This document shows, one piece after another, positions 34,556-42,137 of a stretch of DNA of 64,000 nucleotides. Source of the DNA: CAZWRV01 sp964636325 (GTDB taxonomy: Bacteria > Verrucomicrobiota > Lentisphaeria > Victivallales > GWF2-50-93). Made by a program: the position numbers and the translations under genes. The notes under the pieces are model-generated. The model saw only the letters and a program-made list of their open reading frames with translations, was not told the origin of the DNA and ran no database searches. The stretch spans positions 1-64,000 of the forward strand of contig CAZWRV010000025.1 in NCBI GenBank assembly GCA_964636325.1. The letters are read 5' to 3'. Positions within the stretch are counted from its first letter, which is position 1. Every line of letters starts with the position of its first letter.

Positions 34556-34730
34556 AATATGAAATATCATATTTATTGCCATACCGGAAGAATAGCGGCA
34601 TCGGGCAGCGTGCCTTATGTCCAATTATGAATCTATTATATTATCCATCCATGGACAAGTCAATATTTTTCGGCCCTAAACTTCGAGAAAAGCTAGATAA
34701 AAAAAATATATGTCATATAATATGTCATAT
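34556..34730. promoter_or_regulatory. ATATG-N-CATAT palindromes between divergent genes
   Basis: Two identical palindromes ATATGTCATAT lie at 34708-34718 and 34720-34730, just before the GntR gene's ribosome-binding site. A third related palindrome AATATGA-N4-TCATATT lies at 34556-34573, in the promoter region of the pseudopilin gene. They are candidate operators for the GntR protein controlling both directions. Confidence 0.55.
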
Positions 34731-34745
34731 AAACAGGAGCATTTC

Positions 34746-35798
34746 ATGCGCAGAAGATCCGGAGGCGTCGGGGACGGACTTTATGCCGATCTCAAGGATA
34801 TCGCGATGGGCTCACCGCCGCAGACCCCTCTTGACACGGAGAAGGCTCTCTGCGGGAAATACGGGATCAGCCGCATCACTGTCCGGGCGGCGATGCGCCG
34901 TCTTCTGGACGAGGGCCTGATATACAGGATAAAGGGGAGCGGGACTTTTGTCTCGCTGCACGACGGCAACAAGTCCTCCCGCGAGACCATCGTATATTCG
35001 CAGTGGAGCGGCAGTTTCTCGCACCCTTTCTTCTCCGAAATGATGAAGGGGATAATTGAGAAGGCCGGCAGATACGGCGCAGATGTGAGCATAATCCCCT
35101 ACAAGTTGACGCCGGCGGACAACGAGGCCGCGTTCATCAAGGCCGCCGGCAGCCCGTGGTGCATGGGGGCGATAGTCCCGTTTTTCCTTGAAGACATCTG
35201 GGCCATGCTAAGGAAGGCGAACCCGCAGATTTCGATTGTGACGACGACTCTCCGCCCCGAGAAAATGCCCCGCAATGCCTGTTCGTTCACGCTGGATGCC
35301 TACGAATTTGGACGGCTGGCCGGAGGGTATTTGGCCGGATGCGGCGTTGAGGCTGTCCTCTACGTGGGCTGCGACAAGGCCGCAATGGCGGGCGTAAGAA
35401 GCGTAGCGGATTCCGCCGGCAAGAAATATCTGCAGATACCTTTGAAGTCGGCCTCCGAATTCGACATCGACGGGATAATCCGCAAGTTGTCAGGGCATGA
35501 AGGGCATGGACTTGTGATAGGGGACGACGTCCTGGCAAGGAAGCTTTTCGACGCATTCTATGCCCGCGGAATAAATCCGGCCAAAAGGTTCAAGATCGCG
35601 TCATACGCCAACAAGGGCGACCGCTTTCCGCTGGAGGGGGCGGCCCGGATCGAATTCGACGGCTTCGAGATGGGCGAGAAGTGTGTAGCAATGCTTTTCG
35701 CCATGAAGGCGGATCCCTCGCTCCGGGAGCTCGACGTCAGCCTACGCCCGAAGCTGAAACTGCTGTCGGGCCAGCAATTGTCGACGCGCGGTCCGTGA
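34746..35798 (+). CDS. GntR-type transcriptional regulator with LacI-like sensor domain
   Basis: 350 aa from ATG 34746 (ACAGGAG upstream). Residues about 8-70 are a GntR winged helix (LYADLKDIAM, LDTEKALCGKYGISRITVRAAMRRL, GLIYRIKGSGTFV). The rest is a periplasmic-binding-protein-like sensor (SQWSGSFSHPFFSEMMKGI...ISIVTTT...GLVIGDDVLARKLFDAF), as in sugar-responsive regulators of Lentisphaerota. It is divergent from the pseudopilin/heparinase genes and probably controls them in response to an oligosaccharide. Stop lies six bases from the end of the convergent kinase paralogue. Confidence 0.82.
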   Translation: MRRRSGGVGDGLYADLKDIAMGSPPQTPLDTEKALCGKYGISRITVRAAMRRLLDEGLIYRIKGSGTFVSLHDGNKSSRETIVYSQWSGSFSHPFFSEMMKGIIEKAGRYGADVSIIPYKLTPADNEAAFIKAAGSPWCMGAIVPFFLEDIWAMLRKANPQISIVTTTLRPEKMPRNACSFTLDAYEFGRLAGGYLAGCGVEAVLYVGCDKAAMAGVRSVADSAGKKYLQIPLKSASEFDIDGIIRKLSGHEGHGLVIGDDVLARKLFDAFYARGINPAKRFKIASYANKGDRFPLEGAARIEFDGFEMGEKCVAMLFAMKADPSLRELDVSLRPKLKLLSGQQLSTRGP

Positions 35799-35803
35799 TA
35801 TGC

Positions 35804-36868
35804 CTATACGGCGCAATCGCAAGACTCCAATTTTCCCGTCCGCCGGACGGAGGATGCCACAATTTCCAGCAGGGGCTTTTCCATCATGAGGATGGCCGGT
35901 CTCTTTTTAAGTGGCAGGCGTCTGCGGATCATCGGTCCGATTATCTTGCCGGCTGACGCGTATCTTCCCGAGAATACGATGAAGTCCGCGCCGCCCATGG
36001 CCGCAGCGGCCGCGCCGCAGGACTGTATGATCCTGTAGAGCAGTATCTTCTTGGCCATGTCGTATTTCCTGCTGGCCCCTTGCAGGAGCTTGCCCAGCCC
36101 GATCCGGCTCCCGGTCAGCCCCAGTATTCCGCTTTCCTCCGCGAGCATCTTGTTTATCTGTTCCGGCCCCCAGCCGAGCTTTTTCGAAAGGTTGATGACT
36201 ATGAAAGGGTCTATCTCTCCGCATGTTGTTTCGCCCGGAATGCCTTCGAGGGGCGTGGCGCCGCCGGTCACCATGATCGGACTGCCGCCAATAATCGCCG
36301 TGATTTCCGGGACCGGCTCGAGGCATATCGATATGACCCTCTCCGTCCCGGCGTATGGCTGTTTCTCGAAGATGCTCCTGAATGCCGCCTCATGGAAAAG
36401 GCCGTGGTGTCCGGTCCGGCGGAAGACCTGGCCGGGGACGGCGCCGTCGGATATCGCGTAGCCCGCCTCCCGCTCCGGAAGACAGCTGAAGAAGGCGTTT
36501 TCGGCCGCGAAGGAGAATGATGCCCTGCCGAAGCGCTTCTGGAGCTCCTTGCAGAGGGCGGTGATCTGGGGGATGTGCAGGGGCGCCGAATAGCTTATCC
36601 TGGCGAGCCTGGCAAATATTTCGGCGTCGGCCGGAACGTTGCTCGCGGAGAACTCCGCCCCTCCGGACGGAAGCCTGATGCACACATGATCCGGCGTGCA
36701 GCCGCAGGCGGCGGACAGCTTCGAACTTATCTCCTCGGCGATTTTTCCTGCGTCGCCGGAATTCATCCAGCTTTTGACTTCCGCGCGGGGTATGATGGCC
36801 AAGAATCCGTTCTTGTAAAGGGCGAATTCGATTTTAGAAAGCGACGGTGAAATGCTCAATATCTTCAT
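35804..36868 (-). CDS. degenerate acetate/butyrate kinase paralogue
   Basis: 354 aa from ATG 36868 (AAGGAAG upstream). It aligns end to end with the adjacent acetate kinase: SLSKIEFALYKNG opposite SSSLKYRIL, IRLPSGGAEF opposite HRVVHGGAVF, and SAPLHIPQITAL...ENAFFSCLPEREAGYAI opposite LAPIHNPPAMEL...DTAFHSTIPEHARTYAI. Key residues differ: FHGTSH becomes HHGLFH, STRSGDLDP becomes TTCGEIDP (catalytic Arg lost), and the C-terminal NEE is absent. The ASKHA fold is retained. It may be an enzyme with altered chemistry or a regulatory pseudo-kinase. Third gene of the sigma-54-driven operon. Confidence 0.7.
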   Translation of the reverse strand: MKILSISPSLSKIEFALYKNGFLAIIPRAEVKSWMNSGDAGKIAEEISSKLSAACGCTPDHVCIRLPSGGAEFSASNVPADAEIFARLARISYSAPLHIPQITALCKELQKRFGRASFSFAAENAFFSCLPEREAGYAISDGAVPGQVFRRTGHHGLFHEAAFRSIFEKQPYAGTERVISICLEPVPEITAIIGGSPIMVTGGATPLEGIPGETTCGEIDPFIVINLSKKLGWGPEQINKMLAEESGILGLTGSRIGLGKLLQGASRKYDMAKKILLYRIIQSCGAAAAAMGGADFIVFSGRYASAGKIIGPMIRRRLPLKKRPAILMMEKPLLEIVASSVRRTGKLESCDCAV

Positions 36869-36966
36869 GTTCTTCCTTCTTTGTTTGATTATATGCCGGG
36901 TTCCGGATGCCAGATGCCATAGTATGGATTCAGCTCTCATCCTCTCCAATGCTTGCGTATCACGGT

Positions 36967-38202
36967 TCAATGTCCTCGAGTAGGCGCTCGCCGATCACTG
37001 GCCGCCGGTTTACGCCGGGCGACGACTTCGAATGAGCGTCTCGCTATTGCCAGCTCCTCGTTTGTGGCGACGGCGATGACCTTCACCCGGCTTTCCGGCG
37101 CCGAGATCAGCCCCGGCAGCCCCTTGAGATTTTCATTCGCGCTGCTGTCCAGTATGATCCCGAACTCCTCCATCCCGGAGCAGACAGCCCAGCGGACATG
37201 CGGCATGGTCTCGCCGATGGTGTCGGTGAAGATTACCGCGTCGGCCCTCCCGACCGTCGTCAGGTACGCGCCGAGATATTTTTTGATCCTCCAGAGATAG
37301 ACTTCGAGCGTACTGTCCGGATCGGCATTCCTCCCTCTGGCGGCGATGATGTCCCTTATGTCGGCCGACTTCCCCGAGAGTCCGAGGACACCGCTTCTGT
37401 TGTTGAGAGTCTTCTCCACGGAGTCGGCGTCGCCGAGATTGTGCGCGAGCATGTTGAGCGCGATCGCCGGGTCGAGGTCGCCGCTCCGTGTGCTCATCAC
37501 CAGGCCTTGCAGCGGCGAGAAGCCCATGGTGTTGTCGATCGAGCGCCCGCCCTTGATGGCGCAGAGGCTTGCGCCGCCGCTCCCAAGATGGCAGCTGACC
37601 GCGTTCAGCCTGCGCATCGGTATGTCAATAAACTTCGCCGCCTCCTCCGCGACGAACTGATGGCTGGTGCCGTGGAATCCGTATTTCCTGATGCCGAACT
37701 TTTCCGCCGTGCCGGCCGGGATGGCGTAGGTTCTTGCATGTTCGGGGATTGTGGAATGGAAGGCCGTGTCGAAGACCGCCACCTGGGGGAGATCCGGATA
37801 GAGCTTGGTGCAGGCATGGATTAGCTCCATCGCCGGCGGATTATGGATGGGGGCGAGCTCCTTGACCGATTCCAGGTCCTCCACCGCCTTCCTCGACAGC
37901 AGAGTCGGCGAGTTGAAGACGGCGCCTCCATGGACCACCCTGTGCGCGGCGGCGTCGGGCGTAATGTCCGCCTGGGAGGAAATAATTTTCATGACTTCGT
38001 TGAACGCCTCGAAATGGTTGCGCATGGGAATCTTGATCGTCGAAGCGCTGCCGCCGCGCCCCCGGTGGAATATCGCCGACGGTTCGGCTGTGGCCGGGCC
38101 GACCCGCTGCGCCTCTCCGCCGGCGAGCTCCTTCTCCTCCGGCATCGAGAGTATCCTGTATTTCAGCGATGAGCTTCCGCAGTTGAACACTATTATGTTC
38201 AT
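36967..38202 (-). CDS. ackA: acetate kinase
   Basis: 411 aa with all family signatures: FNCGSSSLKY (phosphate loop), HRVVHGG (Arg for acetate), FDTAFH, YGFHGTSH (catalytic His), CHLGSGGASLCAI, MSTRSGDLDP (catalytic Arg) and TNEELAIAR (Glu for Mg). It interconverts acetate + ATP and acetyl phosphate. It follows the M20 gene by 13 bases and precedes the degenerate paralogue by about 98 bases. In this context it may activate acetate released by the peptidase/deacylase. Confidence 0.95.
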   Translation of the reverse strand: MNIIVFNCGSSSLKYRILSMPEEKELAGGEAQRVGPATAEPSAIFHRGRGGSASTIKIPMRNHFEAFNEVMKIISSQADITPDAAAHRVVHGGAVFNSPTLLSRKAVEDLESVKELAPIHNPPAMELIHACTKLYPDLPQVAVFDTAFHSTIPEHARTYAIPAGTAEKFGIRKYGFHGTSHQFVAEEAAKFIDIPMRRLNAVSCHLGSGGASLCAIKGGRSIDNTMGFSPLQGLVMSTRSGDLDPAIALNMLAHNLGDADSVEKTLNNRSGVLGLSGKSADIRDIIAARGRNADPDSTLEVYLWRIKKYLGAYLTTVGRADAVIFTDTIGETMPHVRWAVCSGMEEFGIILDSSANENLKGLPGLISAPESRVKVIAVATNEELAIARRSFEVVARRKPAASDRRAPTRGH

Positions 38203-38215
38203 TGGTCACGCCCCT

Positions 38216-39457
38216 TCAGATTTCGTCGGATGTCCAGCCGCAGACCGGTATTCCGACAAGGCTGTGCGCTATCGACGCGGTCCCGAGCGCCGCGGCGAAT
38301 ATCTTCCCCGCCTCGACGTATTCGTCGGCGGAATGGGCCTGGTCCTCCGAGCCGGGGCCGTAGCCGACCACCGGGATATTGTAGACTTCCGTGATGACGC
38401 TTCCCGCCGTGCCCATGCCGAGCCTTCCGAGCCTCCACCGGCCCATCCGGACCTCGCAGTCCATCGCGGCCAACGCCTGCCGTGCCCTGAGGACAAGCGG
38501 GCTGAACGGATCCGTGCTCCATGCATTGGTGATGCTGCGGACCACTGTTCTCCTGCCGGTGTAGAGCTTCTGGGTCTCCTCGACGACTTCGACGCTGACG
38601 CAGCCGGAGTCGGCCGGCTTGGCCAGCATGCAAGCCTCCTGCCTGAGCCATCCTGTGGCAGACTCCGCAGTCTCGCCGCCCCTGAGGCGCTTCGATATCC
38701 TGATGTCGGCGCTCCTCAGTCCTCCACGCTCGAGGAATTCCGGCGAGCCGACGTTCATCTCCTCCGAGGGCTGAGCTGGAGATTCCGCCCCGGAAAGCCT
38801 GGCGCCGTAAATCCGCCTCAGGCTCGCCGCCATCCTCGCAGCGGCGTCGCCGATCAGGAAGGGGCTCGGGCCCTCGATGTGGATGTTCATCTCCACCCAG
38901 CCGTCATGGCCGAGGTAGAGCCCCAGATCCGTAGGTTCGCCGAGGACGACATAGTCCGGCATGCAGCCCATCCCGGGGAGCGTGCCCGAAAGAAGCCCCC
39001 TCAGCCCCACGCTCCGTCCGTTCTCCTCCGCGACCGTCGCAGCGACAACCAGAGTGCCCCTGAACGGCAGCAGCGACTTCTTCAGGAGCGCCCCCGCGTA
39101 TATCTGCGCCGCGGTTCCCCCCTTGCAGTCCGAGGCTCCGGCACCGTAGATCCTCCCGCCTTCCGCCGCGCCCGAATACGCGCCCTTCGTCCACGCCTTG
39201 CCCTCCGGCGAAACCGTGTCAAGGTGGCTGCAGAGGAGCAGGACGGGCTTCGCTTCCCTGCCGAAGATTATCCCGGCCACGTTCCCGTTGCCGTCGCGGA
39301 AAACCTTGTCGTAGCCGAGCGCCAGCATCTCCTTCTCCACCGCCTCCGCCGCCTTGCCCTCGTCCAGGCTCACGCTCGGAATCCGTATGAGACCGCTGGC
39401 GAACCCGGCCATCCTTTCCCTGAGCCCTTCGGCCCTGCCTCTGATCAGGTCGTACAT
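38216..39457 (-). CDS. M20-family metallopeptidase/deacylase (YgeY/ArgE-like)
   Basis: 413 aa. Metal-binding and catalytic motifs: CSHLDTVS, GAGASDCKGG, AEENGRSVG and LGEPTD. AGSVITEVYNIPVVGYGPGSEDQAHSADEYVE carries the last ligand His. The family hydrolyses N-acyl amino acids or peptides (ArgE, DapE, YgeY); an ArgE-like deacetylase would release acetate, which fits the acetate kinase downstream. First gene of the operon; a sigma-54 promoter ends 38 bases upstream of its ATG. Exact substrate is unknown. Confidence 0.85.
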   Translation of the reverse strand: MYDLIRGRAEGLRERMAGFASGLIRIPSVSLDEGKAAEAVEKEMLALGYDKVFRDGNGNVAGIIFGREAKPVLLLCSHLDTVSPEGKAWTKGAYSGAAEGGRIYGAGASDCKGGTAAQIYAGALLKKSLLPFRGTLVVAATVAEENGRSVGLRGLLSGTLPGMGCMPDYVVLGEPTDLGLYLGHDGWVEMNIHIEGPSPFLIGDAAARMAASLRRIYGARLSGAESPAQPSEEMNVGSPEFLERGGLRSADIRISKRLRGGETAESATGWLRQEACMLAKPADSGCVSVEVVEETQKLYTGRRTVVRSITNAWSTDPFSPLVLRARQALAAMDCEVRMGRWRLGRLGMGTAGSVITEVYNIPVVGYGPGSEDQAHSADEYVEAGKIFAAALGTASIAHSLVGIPVCGWTSDEI

Positions 39458-39494
39458 GACTGCCTCCTTCTGTCTGTTTTTGAATTTGATATCT

Positions 39495-39509
39495 GCAATA
39501 GATGTGCCA
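39495..39509 (-). promoter_or_regulatory. sigma-54 promoter TGGCAC-N5-TTGC
   Basis: On the minus strand TGGCAC (39509-39504), five bases, TTGC (39498-39495) exactly match the -24/-12 consensus. Expected transcription start is about 39484, leaving a leader of roughly 27 bases before the M20 gene. The divergent gene encodes a sigma-54 activator. Confidence 0.85.
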
Positions 39510-39577
39510 CGGCGATATGGTTACGCATAAGACTATAGCAATCAATAAGATATAAATATAAGCCGGCATGTTGAAAT

Positions 39578-39636
39578 TCTTTCATGATGGATTATGTTTA
39601 TCATTGTGAAATACAATCTTATCATTATGAAAGATA
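39578..39636. promoter_or_regulatory. three half-sites TTTCAYRATGA: candidate activator binding sites
   Basis: TTTCATGATGG (39580-39590), TCATTGTGAAA (39601-39611, inverted) and TCATTATGAAAGAT (39622-39635, inverted) share the core TTTCA-Y-R-ATGA. They lie 70-130 bases upstream of the sigma-54 promoter and directly before the activator gene, the expected place for enhancer sites that also autoregulate the activator. Confidence 0.5.
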
Positions 39637-39640
39637 TTTT

Positions 39641-41272
39641 ATGAAGGCGGAAGACCTGAGGATCGAGGAGCTGGTTTCGTTCTCGGACGGGGCGCTGAGC
39701 CTGAAGGGCAGGCGGCTGATAATCCACGACATGCACGCGTTCGGCCAGTTCAGGCGGGATCTGATAGGCATGGTCAACCTTGGATACGCGAGGAAGGCGC
39801 TGACCCGCTTCGGCTACTACTGGGGATATGCGGACGCCTCGGCGATGAAGCGCATCTTCGACTGGAAGCGGACATCCGACCTGCTGCAGGCGTGCGCCAG
39901 GCTCCAGGGCATCCAGGGCGTGGCCAGGACGCGCCTGAAGATATCGGAGCTCGACGAGCCGGCGACGAGGTGTTCGGCGGAGATATACTGGCACGGCTCC
40001 GGCGAGGCGGAGGAGCATGTGGAGGAGTTCGGCAAGACCGACCATCCGGTCTGCTGGACCCTCTGCGGATACGCGAGCGGATATTTCTCGCGGTGCCTGG
40101 GGGCACAGTTCTACTTCATCGAGAGGAGCTGCGCCGCCGTCGGCGGGAACGCATGCATGGCCGAGGGGAGGGACAAGGCTTCATGGGGCGGGGAGATCGG
40201 GCCGTTCCTGGACTACTTCGAGATCGACGACATTTGGAAGAAGGTCGCGGCGCTGAGCGCGGAGCTCAGGAGGAAGGACCGCGAGATCGAAAGGCACAAG
40301 CGGCAGATCGCGGACTCCGCCGCCACCGCGAAGGGGATGGTCGAGGTCAGGAGCGCGTCCTTCCGCAAGGTCATCGAGACCGCCTCCAGGGTCGCGCGGT
40401 TCGACACGTCCGTGCTCATAACCGGAGAGAGCGGAACTGGAAAGGAAGTCCTGTCGAGGCATATCCACGACATTTCGGCCAGGGCGGGGCGGAAATTCGT
40501 CGCCATCAACTGCGGAGCGCTTCCGGAGTCCCTCCTCGAGGCGGAGCTCTTCGGATACAAGGCCGGATCGTTCACCGGCGCGTCCAAGGACAGGGACGGG
40601 CTTTTCGCCGAGGCCGACGGCGGCACGATCCTCCTCGACGAGATCGGGGACGTCTCGCAGAACATGCAGATAAAGCTCCTCCGCGTCCTCCAGCAGAGGG
40701 AGATACTCAGGATAGGGGAAAATACGCCGAGGAAGATAAACGTCCGCATCATCGCGGCCACCAACAGGGACCTTAAGCGCGCGGTCGAGGAGGGCGCGTT
40801 CCGCGAGGACCTATACTACAGGCTCGCGGTCGTAAACATAGAAATTCCGCCGCTCCGCGAAAGGCGCGATGACATCGTCCCGCTCGCCCGGCACTTCGTG
40901 GAAAGATATTCGAGGAAGCTTAAGATCCCTTCGCTGAAGCTTGATCCGGGCTGCATCTCCTGCCTAGAAAGCTACGCCTGGCCGGGTAACGTCCGCGAAC
41001 TAGAGAACGCGATCGAGCATGCGTCGGTGTTCTCCAACGACGGCATCATCCTGCCGCAGAACCTTCCCGGGAGCGTCCGAAGCGGGAAGGATGCTCCCGC
41101 ATTGCCCGCCAACGCCGGGACGCTCCCGCTGGAAGAACTTGAAAGGATGCACATCGCAAATGTCCTGAAGGCCGCCGGCGGCAACAAGTCAAAGGCCGCC
41201 AAAATGCTCGGCATCGGTGCCGCCACCCTCTGGAGGAAGCTCAAAGCTGCCCCTCGGGTAAATATTCAGTGA
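39641..41272 (+). CDS. XylR/DmpR-type sigma-54 activator with V4R sensor domain
   Basis: 543 aa from ATG 39641. Residues about 1-100 form an XylR_N-like domain; about 105-190 a V4R domain (CWTLCGYASGYFSRC...ERSCAAVGGNACMAEGRD) that binds small ligands; a short coiled-coil linker; then the AAA+ domain (Walker A GESGTGKE, GSFTGA loop contacting sigma-54, Walker B GGTILLDEIGD, Arg finger region ATNRDLK); and a Fis-type HTH (GNKSKAAKMLGIGAATLWRKL). The GAFTGA Ala is Ser here. The stop codon TGA lies inside the degenerate hairpin copy E. It most likely controls the divergent M20-ackA operon. Confidence 0.92.
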   Translation: MKAEDLRIEELVSFSDGALSLKGRRLIIHDMHAFGQFRRDLIGMVNLGYARKALTRFGYYWGYADASAMKRIFDWKRTSDLLQACARLQGIQGVARTRLKISELDEPATRCSAEIYWHGSGEAEEHVEEFGKTDHPVCWTLCGYASGYFSRCLGAQFYFIERSCAAVGGNACMAEGRDKASWGGEIGPFLDYFEIDDIWKKVAALSAELRRKDREIERHKRQIADSAATAKGMVEVRSASFRKVIETASRVARFDTSVLITGESGTGKEVLSRHIHDISARAGRKFVAINCGALPESLLEAELFGYKAGSFTGASKDRDGLFAEADGGTILLDEIGDVSQNMQIKLLRVLQQREILRIGENTPRKINVRIIAATNRDLKRAVEEGAFREDLYYRLAVVNIEIPPLRERRDDIVPLARHFVERYSRKLKIPSLKLDPGCISCLESYAWPGNVRELENAIEHASVFSNDGIILPQNLPGSVRSGKDAPALPANAGTLPLEELERMHIANVLKAAGGNKSKAAKMLGIGAATLWRKLKAAPRVNIQ

Positions 41273-41285
41273 ACTGCGCCTTCAT
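41257..41285 (+). repeat. degenerate GCGTAG-family hairpin, copy E
   Basis: GGTAAATATTCAGTGAA (41257-41273) is identical to the left part of copy C; the loop is changed (CTGCGCC) and only TTCA of the right arm remains. It supplies the last codons and the TGA of the sigma-54 activator gene. Confidence 0.5.
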
Positions 41286-41359
41286 AGATGGAATTCCTGC
41301 CATTTGTTGCTCCTGATAGTGTTGAGATTCCCAAAACGGCCGCCGCTGAAAATATTTTC

Positions 41360-41387
41360 TTGACAAAGTCCGCATCCGCGTTATTTT
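41360..41387 (+). promoter_or_regulatory. sigma-70-type promoter, TTGACA-N16-TATTTT
   Basis: TTGACA at 41360-41365 and TATTTT at 41382-41387, only nine bases before the ATG at 41397, implying a very short or absent leader for the HTH-EIIA/Hyf operon. Confidence 0.5.
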
Positions 41388-41396
41388 CCGGGACTC

Positions 41397-42137
41397 ATGA
41401 AGAACAGGATTCCCGCCAGCAGAAACTCGCATCTTGGCGTCCGCGAACTCTGCGATCTGATGAACGTCTCCGAGAAGACGGTCTACCATTGGATCAAGGA
41501 CGAGGAGCTTCCGGCCGTCAAGGTCAACGAGCAGTACCGCTTCAACCGCACCGAGCTTCTCGAATGGGCGATTGCGCGGAGGATTGACGTGTCCTCCGGG
41601 CTTTTCGACGGGCACGGCGGCGGAAGCGTGCCGTTGCCGGGGCTCGCCGACGCGTTGAAGGCGGGCGGAGTGAACTATGGGGTCGATGCCGCGGACAAGA
41701 GGGCCGCGCTGAAGTCAGCCATATCGCTCATGCCCCTGCCTGAGAACGCCGACAGGGGATTCCTGCTGGACGTCTTCCTGGCGCGCGAGTCGCTGGGCTC
41801 CACTGGCATCGGCGACGGAATCGCCATACCGCATGTGCGCAACCCCGTCGTGATGCGGATACAGGGGCCGATGGTGACATTGTGCTTCCTCAAGAACGGC
41901 ATAGAGTTCGGTTCGATAGACGGGAAGCCGGTCCATACAATCTTCACAATGATGAGCCCGTCGGTGACGGCTCATCTCAACATACTTTCAAAGCTCACGT
42001 TCGCGCTCCGGAACAAGGTCTTCGCCGATGCGATAGCCCGCAGGGCTGCGCAGGACGAGATATACCGCGGGGCGCAGGAAGCGGACAAGACCATGAAAAG
42101 CCGTGCCGCCCATACGGAGGGAGCAGGCGGCATGTGA
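41397..42137 (+). CDS. HTH (excisionase/MerR-like) + PTS EIIA domain regulator
   Basis: 246 aa. Residues about 13-62 are a helix-turn-helix of the SinI/excisionase type (LGVRELCDLMNVSEKTVYHW, LPAVKVNEQYRFNRTELLEW). From about 80 to 225 is a PTS EIIA type-2 (PtsN/fructose) domain: RESLGSTGIGDGIAIPH with the phosphorylatable His146, then TLCFLKNGIEFGSIDGKPVH and LNILSKLTFALRN. Its stop overlaps the GTG start of hyfB (ATGTGA at 42132-42137), so it is the first gene of the membrane-complex operon. It may connect phosphorelay state to complex expression or activity. Confidence 0.85.
   Translation: MKNRIPASRNSHLGVRELCDLMNVSEKTVYHWIKDEELPAVKVNEQYRFNRTELLEWAIARRIDVSSGLFDGHGGGSVPLPGLADALKAGGVNYGVDAADKRAALKSAISLMPLPENADRGFLLDVFLARESLGSTGIGDGIAIPHVRNPVVMRIQGPMVTLCFLKNGIEFGSIDGKPVHTIFTMMSPSVTAHLNILSKLTFALRNKVFADAIARRAAQDEIYRGAQEADKTMKSRAAHTEGAGGM

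Noticed and set aside
33095..34630. 511-codon plus-strand frame across the heparinase and pseudopilin genes
   Set aside because: Both minus-strand genes have clear family motifs; this frame is a GC-driven antisense shadow.
37805..39538. 577-codon plus-strand frame opposite ackA and the M20 gene
   Set aside because: It spans two well-supported minus-strand genes and the sigma-54 promoter and resembles no protein.
41273..41396. Sigma-54 promoter for the HTH-EIIA/Hyf operon
   Set aside because: No TGGCAC-N5-TTGC-like pair is present; a TTGACA-N16-TATTTT pair is found instead.
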